A DNA stretch of 64,000 nt from Sceloporus undulatus. Its lineage: Eukaryota > Chordata > Lepidosauria > Squamata > Phrynosomatidae. Below are positions 50,501 to 60,000 of this stretch, piece after piece. How positions within the stretch are numbered: the stretch's first letter is position 1; every line of letters starts with the position of its first letter. The notes below the pieces were generated by a model. The model worked only from the letters and a program-made list of their open reading frames with translations, did not search any database and was not told the DNA's origin. Where the stretch lies: contig NC_056527.1 in the NCBI RefSeq assembly GCF_019175285.1, positions 119,587,078 to 119,651,077 on the forward strand, in the 5' to 3' direction. A program made the translations under genes and the position numbers.

Positions 50501-53149
50501 TTATTTCATGTCAGACTCCTGAACCAGCGCTCTTTCCTCAGAGTTTTTCCCTTGAGGTTTTCTGGGACCTGAAACGGAGCAGATACAAAACAGGCCGATG
50601 TGCGGAGGAAAGGCCGATTGCGGGCCATTGTCATCCGCCGGTCACTGCCACTTGGCGAGATGAAACTTACCTGTCTGAACGGGCCCAGGATCGCCCTCTG
50701 CCGGACAGGTACCCGCCTCTGAACCCTTAAATAAAAGAGGGGGGAGCGAAGTGACAAGACAGAAAATGGGGTTAGGGTACACGGGGATCTTTTGGGGTGG
50801 CCCTTTTGTTACCCATGCCTTGAAGAGTTCTCAGATCTTTTAGGGTGGAAAAAAAAATGAAAGATAAAATAGTCATAGATATATAGAGTTGGAAGGACCC
50901 CAAGGGGCCATCCAGCAGCCCCTTCTTCTGCCATGCAGGAATCTAAATCAAGCATCCCCAAGCGATGGCCATCCAGCCTCTGTTTAAAGACCTCAGGAAG
51001 AGACTCCACCACTCCGAGGAGTTTGTTCCCACTGCAAAACAGCCCTTTACTCTCAGGAAAGGTCCTCCTTCTATTGAGCGTATGGAATCTCTTTTCCTAA
51101 GCTTGATCCCTTGCCCCCATGGGGTCCTATTCTCTGGAGCAGCAGAAACAAGCTTGCTCCCTCCTCAAAGTGACTCCCCTCACCTCAAAATAGTTAACAT
51201 AGGCTGGGAAAACACCTGGCTTCTTTAGGAGACTTATACCTGGAAAGTGATCTAGGAAGTCCTATAGATTAGCCCACCAAAATTTGAATGTGAGGTCTAC
51301 AGAGCAACGCGGCAGCTAAAAAAAGGCCAATGTGATTTTAGGCTGCATCAATAGAAGTATAGTCTCTGATCAAGAGAAGTAACAGTGCCACTCTATTCTG
51401 CTTTGGTCAAGCCTAACCTGGAATAGCGCTGTGTCCAGTTCTGGGCAAAATCATTCAAGAAGGACATTGAGAAATTGGAGCCATGTGTCCAAAGGAGGGA
51501 AACTAAAATGGTGAAGGGTCTGGAAACCATGAAGCCCAAAGACTTAGGGAGCCGGGGATGTTTAGCCTGGAGAAGAGCAGGTTAAGAGGTGATATGACAG
51601 CCCTGTTTAAATATTAAAGGGATGCCACATTGAAGAGGGAGCAAGCTTGTTTTCTGCTGCTCCAGAGAATGGGACCCAATGGAGCAATAGAGGCAAGCTA
51701 CAGGAAAAGAGATTCTATCTAAACATTAGGAGGAACTTCCTGAGAGTAAGGGCTGTTCAACAGTGGAAGACAGTCCCTTGGAGATTGTGGTGGAGTCTCC
51801 TTCCTTAGAGGTCTTTAAACAGAGGCTGGATGGCCATCTGTATGTCAATGGGCCTGCTTTGACAGAGAGTTCTTGCATGGCAGAAGATTGGATCAGGATC
51901 CTTCTTGGGGTCTGTTCCAACTCTAGGATTCTATGATTCCCTTCCTCCCCATCTTTTTCTTTCCCTGAGGCGCCTAACAGTGCTTCCTTAACTTCATCTA
52001 CCTTCATCGTCATCTTATGAAGATCAAAGAAGAACAGATTTGGACAGAATTTGGATAGAAAAGGGGGGAAAGGGGGGAATGACTCTTTAATTACCGTTGA
52101 AGAGGAAAGGCTCTCTACTAGAAGCGTCTCAGGGATGGCCTCCACTGCATTGGTCACCTGTGGTTGTGGCAAACTGAAAAAGGGACAGGAAAAGATGATG
52201 ATGATGATGATGATGATGATCCCTCAGTCACAGTAGGAAGAAAGAGGAAACGAAGGAAGGAAGGACAGAAAGAAAATGATAGATAGAAAGAAAGACAAAG
52301 GAAGGAGATAAGGGGAAAGAAGGAGAAAGGGAGAGAAAGAGAGGGAAGCAGGGAAGAAGGAAGGAAGGAGGGAGGGAGAGAAGGGTTGAAGTAAAAGAAA
52401 GAGAAGGGAAGGAAAAGAAAGGAAGGGAAGAAAAGGAAAGGAAAGGGAAGAAAAATAAAGGAGGGGGAGGGAGAGAAAAGGAAGGGAGGGAGGGAAGAGG
52501 TGGAAAAGAAAGGGAGGGGAAAGGAAGGAAGGAAAGTGGGAGGGAGGAATGAAAGGAAAGAGTGAGATAAAATAGAAGGAAGGAAAAGAGGAAGGAAGGA
52601 AGGAAAGAAGGAGGGGATGGGGAATGACAGAAGGGAAGGAAGGAAGGGAGGGAGGAAGGAAGGAAGGAAGGAAGGAAGGAAGAGAAATAAAAAGACCATG
52701 AAATAACTGGGGCCAGGGTGATGCTCCCAAAAGGCCGTTTGTGGGGACATAAGGACCTACCCATCTGAAGCAGGTGCAGGATTAGGTTCTGCCTCCGCAG
52801 GACAGGGATCATGGCTGCTCAAATCCTATAAATAAAGAGAAGTGAAAGAGAGACCATGGGCCACAAGGGATGGCCTTGGGCTGGCCCTGACCCTAAAAAG
52901 CCTCTCCCCCCAGTTTCGCCCTTTTGTTAGACATGGGTCCAAAGAGTTTTTCACCTTCTCTCCATCTGCAGCTTCCTTCTCTTCATTGTTTTCCTATGAA
53001 GGAAAAAAAAGAAGGAGTTTGGAACGTCCTCCAATAAAAAAGAAAAAGGGAGGAAAGGACGCTATTACATTACCAGCAAAGAGGGAAGGCTTTCTGCCTC
53101 AAGCATCTCAGGGATCCCCTCCAAACTGAAAGACAGACAGAAATATGAT

Positions 53150-53183
<34 letters not shown>

Positions 53184-54544
53184 CTCTCTCAGTCGCAGTA
53201 GGAAGAAAGAGCGAAAGAAGGAAGGGAAGGGAAGGGAAGGAAGAAGGATGGAAGGGAAAGGGAAAGAAACAAGGAAGGAAGGAAAGACAGAAAAAACAAA
53301 GGAAAGAAAGAAAGAAAGACAGGAAAAGACCATGGAACAAACTGGAAAGACCACTTGCGGAGACTTCTTCATTCAGTCCCCATCCAGGACTCAAACGGAG
53401 AAGAGCGTACCTGTCTGACCTGGATCCAAGATCAGCCTCTGCAGGACAGCCATCGCTCTCCGAATCCTACAAAAGAAGGAGAGAAGTGAAGGAGAGTCCA
53501 TCATTGGCCACAAAGGGATGCTCTTGGGTTGGGCTTGAGCCGAAAAGCTTTTCCCTAAAAGGGGGGAGAAGGGAGATGCGTCCGCCCCCAGTTTTGCCCT
53601 TTGGTTACCCATTAGTTGAAAGGTCTATTCACCTGCTATCCTATGAAGATAAAAGAAGAATGAATTTGGGCAGAATTTGGGCAGAAAAGGCGGGGGAAAG
53701 GTGGGGGGGTTGACTATCTTTCCTTACCGTTAAAGAGATATAACTCTGCGATGAAAGTGACTCAGGGATCTCCTCGTCAATATAGCTGGTTTTGACTTCT
53801 GGGAGACTGAGAGAGGGACAGGAGAAGGATATGAGTATAATTGACCATGATGATATTATTACTTCCTTGCCAATAGAGAAACCATTCTTGCCCATAGAGA
53901 ATCACTGGGGAATAATTGCCCATTGGGAATCACTGGGGAACACCTGCCCATAAAGAAACCATACTGGCCCATAGGGAGTCATTGGAAGATATCTTCCCAT
54001 AGGGAAACTATTCTTGGCTGCCCATGGAGAATCATTGAAGAGTACTTGTGATGTAATGGTTCTCTATGGAAGGCGTGGTTTCTCTCTGGGCAAATACAGT
54101 ACACTCATTTGTTTTAGTATGTCCCTGAAGGAAGGAAGGAAGGAAGGAAGGGAGCAAGGAAGGAAACGGGGCCTTACCCTGGACAATCGTCCTCGTCCTT
54201 TTGGCACTTTAAGCATGACAACATGCAATGGAAAGTTTTATTGGCAGCCTGGAAGCAAAAGAGAGAGATGATGAAGGAGAACCAGGGGAGAAGAAGAAGG
54301 GGCCTGGCTGTCCTCCCACCGCTTGGCCTCTGCCCTTCAGCCCTCACTCACTCTGATGAAGCCCTTGGGGTCAGGCTTGGTCTGTTTGGGAGGCTTGAAA
54401 TATTCCTTGATGGCCTGGAAGCAAATGAGAGAGGCGATGAAGGAGAGCCAGGGGAGAAGAAGAAGGGGCCTGGCTGTCCTCCCACCGCTTGGCCTCTGCC
54501 CTTCAGCCCTCACTCACTTTCATGCGGTCCATGAAGCCAGGCAT
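50501..54544 (-). CDS. Unrecognised acidic protein gene with a triplicated three-exon module
   Basis: I do not recognise the family. Exons in order: 54518-54544, 54352-54414, 54178-54248, 53728-53806 (L1), 53411-53466 (C1), 53074-53125 (L2), 52955-52993 (E2), 52761-52825 (C2), 52095-52173 (L3), 50671-50725 (C3), 50501-50568 with TAA. All are GT-AG and every junction is phase-compatible, giving about 217 residues. The start is MPGFMDRMK with A at -3. A Lys-rich segment (KEYFKPPKQTKPDPKG) and a Cys cluster (HCMLSCLKCQKDEDDC) precede the repeats. L exons share an IPE-x-L...ES-LSS pattern, C exons a CPAE core (DGCPAEAD, DPCPAEAE, GTCPAEGD), and E2 is acidic (ENNEEKEAADGEK). No signal peptide or membrane helix. 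Modules begin and end in phase 2, so copying keeps frame; C3 differs by one base, which the last exon accommodates. A possible tiny exon (52,002-52,013) is unsure. The exon model is inferred without transcripts. Confidence 0.72.
50845..51180 (-). mobile_element. CR1 LINE 3' fragment
   Basis: Reverse orientation of the CR1 3' end: 'atagagttggaaggaccccaagg', 'ctgccatgcaggaa', 'gatggccatccagcctctgtt' and 'ctctggagcagcagaaacaagc'. It lies between the L3 and C3 exons of the unrecognised gene. Confidence 0.85.
51280..51955 (+). mobile_element. CR1 LINE, 3' 0.7 kb
   Basis: A longer CR1 copy including the end of the coding region ('ggacattgagaaattggagc', 'gcctggagaagagcaggttaag') and the full 3' end with 'ccaactctaggattctatgattcc'. 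Together with the opposite-strand copy at 50,845 it separates what look like the two halves of the third E exon. Confidence 0.88.
52194..52220 (+). repeat. (GAT)n in the C2-L3 intron
   Basis: Nine GAT units next to 'ccctcagtcacagtaggaagaaagag'. The equivalent intron of the neighbouring module has (ATC)n at 53,151-53,182 next to nearly the same sequence. Confidence 0.9.
52235..52685 (+). repeat. Homopurine tract in the C2-L3 intron
   Basis: About 450 bp of GGAA/GAAA-type purine sequence; on the transcribed strand it is a pyrimidine tract between the C2 donor and L3 acceptor. Confidence 0.9.
53205..53330 (+). repeat. Homopurine tract in the C1-L2 intron
   Basis: About 125 bp of the same purine sequence at the matching intron position of the neighbouring module. 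Confidence 0.88.
53870..54080 (+). repeat. Degenerate minisatellite, about 28-bp unit
   Basis: Six to eight imperfect units built around 'tgcccatagagaatcactgggga' in the intron between exon 3 and L1 of the unrecognised gene. Confidence 0.8.
54249..54351 (-). repeat. Intron 2 of the unrecognised gene, duplicate of intron 1
   Basis: Exactly 103 bp, matching intron 1 (54415-54517), also 103 bp, with about four substitutions by eye. Both run donor to acceptor, so one exon-intron unit was copied recently. Confidence 0.92.
54415..54517 (-). repeat. Intron 1 of the unrecognised gene, duplicate of intron 2
   Basis: Near-identical partner of 54249-54351; the length and splice sites are shared. Confidence 0.92.
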
Positions 54545-55158
54545 GGTCAATGGAGGAGGGCCTGAGACCTTAGTCCAGACCAAGACGCCTCACAGAAAGC
54601 AGCTACTGGTCTCCAACAGCCAGGTTCCAGAATGGAGTCAAACAGGTTCCAGAGCAGAGACGGAACCTTTGTGAGGGAAAGCAAGGCTAGATAGAGGGTT
54701 CTCTGGGCTTTGCTGCCTAGAAGCCCTGAACATGCTCCAGATATAAGAATATTCCCTGCAAAGATAGTGATATTCCCTCTATAGTAAGCCTCCCTGAGGC
54801 TTCAATGCCCTTCAATTGAGGCAGTAACTGAGTAGTAGTATTTGATGAGGACACATGGGAGTGGAGAAGCACCGCTGTTGGGGCCAGATAGCATTCGTAA
54901 GGAGTTCTGGCCAGCCTTGCAGGGCTGTTGTTTCTGAGGGTGGGACCTTTGGGGCACATTTGGGAATTGGAGGGAAATTGCTTGCCATGTTCTTTTTTAA
55001 AATGGAGGGAGAAGGCCCGAAAGTGTTCCTCTCTTCGAGGCTGGATGGGAAAGGCGAGTCCATTTGGGGAAGAAAGAGCCAAGCCAGATTCCTGGGAGAA
55101 GAGGGCAAAAAGGAGAAAATGGGGTTTTCCCTCTTCCCATCATGCTCAGCGAGGTCTC

Positions 55159-55285
55159 ATTTGCATGGACACGCCCCCTGTGATTCTTGTTGGCTATTTT
55201 ATCCTCCCTCCCTCCAGAGAGAGAGCGAGCCGCGTTGCTAGGGGCAACGAGGCCGGTACATAGCGCTTGGAGTGCGGTGACGTCA
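55159..55285. promoter_or_regulatory. Promoter-like cluster: octamer, X-box, CRE
   Basis: Within 130 bp: a perfect octamer ATTTGCAT (55,159-55,166), a CGCCCCC GC-box nearby, an RFX-type X-box GTTGCTAGGGGCAAC (55,234-55,248) and a perfect palindromic CRE TGACGTCA (55,278-55,285), in a locally CpG-rich patch. RFX plus CRE sites are typical of ciliated-cell and spermatid promoters. It lies about 0.7 kb upstream of the unrecognised minus-strand gene and could also serve the plus-strand side, although the 100-N gap at 55,782 hides what lies there. Confidence 0.6.
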
Positions 55286-55681
55286 TCAGGAGGCGCCCGG
55301 GAGTTTCCCGCGTGGCTAAAAGGCCCCCAAGGAGGGCTGTCCGTCCAACTGCCTGAGTCGCCGTCCCCAAGTCATTTCTTTCCCCTTTTATACAAAAAGG
55401 GCCTATTCCGAGCTGGGGCCACAACAAGAGTTAACGCTGTGGGGACTATCACTCCCAGCAGGCCAGGTTTGGGGGAATCTGGGAGTTATAGTCCCACACA
55501 AAGGGTGCCTACGTTGAGGTATGGATCCTTTTTGAACAGAGTTGGGTTGGGGCGGGATGGAAAGAAAACGTTAATTTTTAAGGGGGGGGAGCTATAAATC
55601 CCAGAATGTGGCTCCAGGAGGTTCTGGGAAATGTAGCCCCTCCAAAGTAACTTTTCCAAGCTCCAAGGTAGACTGAATTGG

Positions 55682-55781
55682 GGGGCTCAGTCTAGGAAAA
55701 GGTGTGAGTGTGTGTCTGTGTGCATGTGATGTTTTTGCAGGTGAGGCGGGTTGCAACATCCCTTGTAGGAGGAACAGCTTG
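55682..55781 (+). repeat. Copy of the VMO1-upstream segment 14,369-14,468, ending at a gap
   Basis: One mismatch in 100 bp to 14,369-14,468. The similarity begins abruptly at ggggctcag and is cut off by the gap. Confidence 0.95.
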
Positions 55782-55881
55782 NNNNNNNNNNNNNNNNNNN
55801 NNNNNNNNNNNNNNNNNNNNNNNNNNNNNNNNNNNNNNNNNNNNNNNNNNNNNNNNNNNNNNNNNNNNNNNNNNNNNNNNN
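55782..55881. other. Assembly gap, 100 N
   Basis: Exactly 100 N, a placeholder of unknown true size. The missing 5' exons of ZMYND15 may lie here. Confidence 1.
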
Positions 55882-56039
55882 AAGGGAGGGGAAAAGCTAT
55901 TATCTGCTTAATTAATCTGCTTCATGAATCTCCCACTTTTCTCCAGACAGACCGAAGGCAGGCTGCAGAAACAATTAAAATCCAAGCAGAGCTGCTCTTG
56001 AAAGCTAGCCAGGCTCAGACCCAGTTTGTATTTGGATGG

Positions 56040-56310
56040 GAGACCCTCAGCCATCCATCCCTAAGGCTGAGAGAGAGAGTGACCTGCCCAAGGCCAGGTT
56101 TCCGTGGCCCAGAGTGGATTTGAACCCTGGCCTCCCAGAGAGCCAGCATGGTGGCAGGCTCTGAGCTTTTGGACAATGACTCAGGAGACCAGCGTTCGAA
56201 TGCCGTTGAGCCATGGAGACCCACTGAGTGACATTGGGCAAAAGCACACTCTCTCAGCAGCCTCAAAGGAAGAAGGAAGGGGGGCAAAACTTCTCTGAAG
56301 AAATCTGGCC
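56040..56310 (+). mobile_element. tRNA-like SINE copies
   Basis: Read along the plus strand: a reverse-oriented head ('gtggatttgaaccctgg') abuts a forward copy, 'gagccagcatggtggcaggct', B-box 'gcgttcgaatgc', 'ccatggagacccactgagtg', 'gcacactctctcagcagcctc' and 'tctggccaagaaaaccc'. So two head-to-head copies. Confidence 0.75.
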
Positions 56311-56639
56311 AAGAAAACCCATGACAGCTCCCAGCGTCCCCACCTGACCCTCAGGCCACAACCCTTGCCTGGCTCATCGGAGGCCTTTATGGGCCCATTC
56401 TAGATGTCCAGTCTCTCTGGCCTCCTCAGGGTCATCCGGTGGGAACATGGGAGACAGAGGGGCTTCTCAGTGGTCATCCCTCTGCTCTGGACCTCCCCCC
56501 ATTCTGGAAGCCAGTCCAAGTACTACCTTGCCCCTGGCCTTTGGGAATTGGCTGTAGCCTTTCAAGGGCCTCTTGCTTGCTTTGTGGTTTGCGTCCATTC
56601 GCTCTGTTTTGACCCGACCAAGCATTTGACTCTTTGAGG

Positions 56640-56960
56640 TCACTTTTACATTTATTGAATATACGCATGTATAAGTCTAGGCCTTGTACTCAAAAGATTG
56701 ATCCAAGAAGGTTGACTTATCCATGGGTCAAGGTAAGTGCTGCACTTTAACTGTTACCAGAAAAGGGCCCATTCCCAGGAGAAAGGCCAGAGCGCAATCT
56801 GTCCTGGAAGGACTGACCCTCCCCCTTTCTCCACTCTCCTCCATCCCAGAATAATTTGGGGTGAGCAGAAACAGTTACTGTATATACTCATATATACGTC
56901 TAGAAATTTTAGTCAAAAAATTGAACCCCAAAACCCTTGGAGCCCCATTATTAAGGGCTA
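56640..56960. repeat. Unclassified interspersed repeat
   Basis: Two related segments ('gaatatacgcatgtataagtctag' near 56,660 and 'gtatatactcatatatacgtctag' near 56,880) with 'gttgacttatccatgggtcaa'. Looks like a dispersed element I cannot name. Confidence 0.4.
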
Positions 56961-57050
56961 TGGATGAGTGAAACCAGTGATACTGTCCCCAGACCGGGCT
57001 GAGTGGGCATTTGGCCTTCTCCTGCTTGACTCCTTGGCCTGTCCTTGCAG

Positions 57051-60000
57051 AGCATCAGCTGCGTCGGGTGGAGCGTCTGCTGCTGGTGACCGACGAGCAG
57101 GGTGCCATCCTGGGCTTCGACTTCCAGCTGTCGGGGGCTCCAGAGGCAGCTGGACAGGGCTCTCCCGCCGGACCTCGCCCAGGCCCTTGGTCCCTGGAGC
57201 TGCGAGCCTTCACACTCCTCTGCCAGAGCATGTCCTGCCCACTGGGCGCTGGGGAGCCACGCCGTCCAAAGCTCCTGGCCGTTGGGGACGCCGCCTTGCA
57301 CAAGTGAGGAGAGCCAGGGTCCGGGGGTCGGGGTTCCCTTGGCCTAAGAGCCTGCCGCCATGCCAGCTGGCCCTTCTCTCCACAGGACCCTAGAGCCGCT
57401 GGTCGCCCGACTGGGGATCAGGATGAGCCGGACCCCGATGCGCGGCTGGGGACCCAAGCCCTCCTTCTCCTTCCCCACAACACGCGTCCGCGCCTGCCAT
57501 GTCTGCAAGCGGCACAGCTTCGAGGGGCCTCTCACCCCCTGGTGAGAATGAGACCCTGCCGAGGGAACAGGGCACGGGGCACAGGGGTCGGCTGTAGGGT
57601 TCGCCTGGACCTCATGGCCCAACTGATCCCTGACATGCACCCCACCGAAAGGACTGCAGGGGTGGCACATCACGGGGCAGATGCTGGGGGGCCAGGGGGC
57701 GGGCGAAAGAACCCTCTCCGAGTGTCCTGACTGTCAGGGTGCTGGATGGGGGGTCCGTGGGGGTCTCCTCTGCCTCCCCTGACCTCCTCTGCCCCCATTG
57801 CCCCCCCCAGCCAGCACTGCAAGGCCGTCCTCTATTGTTCAGAGCGGTGCCGGAAGCTGGACTGGATGCGGAGCCCCGAGGATATTGGCCACCAGTTCTG
57901 GTGCCAGCGAATGGCCGGCTACATGGCCCACGCCCGGGACCTGGCTAGCCTCCCCTTCACTTTTGCCGCAGGTGGGATGCTGACTGCCCCAGGACAGGCC
58001 AGAACCATGGCGGGTGGGGGGCACAGTGCTGCCAGGGGGCAGTTTCTCACTGGTCCCTTGCCTTGCCCCCCTCTGACCAGAGGCAACGAGTGAGACCTTC
58101 AACAAGGAGGCCTTCCTGGTGACCCGGGGACTGACCCGCGGCTACTGGGCTGGAGAGAGCATGCTGGTCCGGGCGCCCGACTATGGCCTCGGCCTCCAGG
58201 GGGGACCCCAGCGGACACCCCCATTCCCCAAGAGCGGTGAGGTGGCTGGGGGGGGAGGCAGGGAGGGGGTCTCTAAGGAGTAGGGGGCCTACTGCCTCCC
58301 AGGAAAGAAGGAAGGTCTACCAGGCACCACCACCCCTCCCAGGACAGTGGGACCCCCAAGTGGGGGTGGGATGTGGACGGGGGGACATCCCTCTGACCAG
58401 ACCCTTTGCTCTCCCTTTCCAGGGAACCCCTTTGAGGCTCTGCGGCCAGAAGGAGGAACTGCACTGCCCCCGGCCCCCCCCAGAGCCCCCCACCCCTCGG
58501 ACCTTCTTCAGTAAGAGGGGCTCTCTGGGGGGAAGGCTGGCATGGGGGGCTCAGGGGACTCCTGTGAGGGTGAACCCCCTTCACCTGCCCCTCTGGCACC
58601 AAGGCCTAGGACCTTCATGCCCCCCTCAGCCTCGGGGCGTCTTTATCTCTCTAATCCTGCCATTGGTCAGTACTGCCATCGCACCCAGCGCCTGAACTCA
58701 TCCTGCCAGAAACACTTGTGTCGCAATACATGCGTGGATCGATGATTCAGGACACAGGCGTCTTGTTCCATGGAAGTAATGGCCATGGAAGGGATTCTTG
58801 CTCTGGCTCTTGACTGGCCTGAGCCTGACTGACCCCTCCCTCAGACCAACTTGACCTCCCCCCCAGCCAATCCCTGGCCTCTTTTGCACAGGATCCACTG
58901 ATCTCCCAGGGCCAATGAACCCTTTCCAGGTTCTAGTCCAAACTTGAAAGGAGTTCCTTGAGGTGCTGGAGCTATTTTAGGGGGAACCACTTTCATCTCC
59001 TTTGAAGTATGGATTGGCTGCCCTACCAGCATGGGACCCACCAACATTGGGGAGTGGGGTGGGGTTCATCAGGATGATGATTCCCCCCTCCCTGCTGTCT
59101 GAACCCCAATTCTCCATCTCCTCCCCCTCCCCACATCCCTCTGACAGGCTCATGGAAGGAGTACTACCAGTGGCGGGGGCTGCCCCTTGGAGCCCCTCTG
59201 GCGGTCATTCTCAGCTACCCGCTGACCATGTACTACATCATCACCCAGCTGGCCCCACAGCACTGTGAGTATGGGGGAACCAGGCCCACTTGGGGACCCA
59301 AAGGCCCCTTCCTTCCTTCCTTCCTTCCTTCCTTCCTTCCTTCCTCACTGTGCCCTCTGGAGGTGGGGGGAGGTGGTGAGGGGTCTCACATCCCAGGGTC
59401 CCAATGACCCCCCAGACCAGGGACCGATCCCCACCTGGTCAAAGGAGGCAAGGCCACCAGGGACAGTCTCCAAGGGTTTCCAAAGTGGGCCACTGGGCAG
59501 CAGCCAAACACCCATCACCTGCTTCTAGCAAAAGTGTCCCTTTGCAGAAGGATGGCCTGCAGGGCTTATGGGCCACTTGGGGCACTTTGGGGGCCCACAC
59601 GCTGACCCCTTCTTGAATGGGGGGCATTTGTCCCCACATCTTGGGCTGGGCCGTTGGGGCCAATGGATGACATGGAGAAAGGCTGTACTTTAATTGCTTT
59701 TCCAAAGAGTGTTTATAGTGAGATTTTGACAGTAATTTTTTAAGGTTCCTGCCACTTGGTTTTCAATCCTAATCCTTTTCCTTTCTCAAGAACACAACAG
59801 AAAGTAACAGAAAAGTAGTGAGAGAGAAGAACAAGTTACTTTCCTTCACCAGTGTTGCCACCAGCAATGGGAACAGGCATCTTTCCCAAAAATGAAAGTA
59901 ATGGGAACCAATTACTTTGCATAGAATCATAGAATCCTAGAGTTGGAAGAGACCCCAAGAAGGGCCATCCAGCCCCAGCCCCTTCTTCTGCCATGCAGGA

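Noticed and set aside
52002-52013. A 12-bp exon (MTMK) in the third module
   Set aside because: Possible by splice signals (AAG acceptor, AAG/GTAGAT donor), but the acceptor is non-typical and the stretch is better explained as the broken third E exon. Left out of the main model.
53870-54080. CRISPR-like spaced repeats
   Set aside because: Units are contiguous and degenerate with no unique spacers; the window is vertebrate.
55159-55285. MHC class II-type S-X-Y promoter module
   Set aside because: The X-box and CRE are about 30 bp apart rather than adjacent, and no correctly spaced Y/CCAAT box is seen. An RFX/CREM-type promoter fits better.
56140-56230. tRNA gene (A-box and B-box-like motifs)
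   Set aside because: The motifs belong to the tRNA-like head of a dispersed SINE that recurs at 8,790, 13,365 and 15,030; no cloverleaf with intact acceptor stem.
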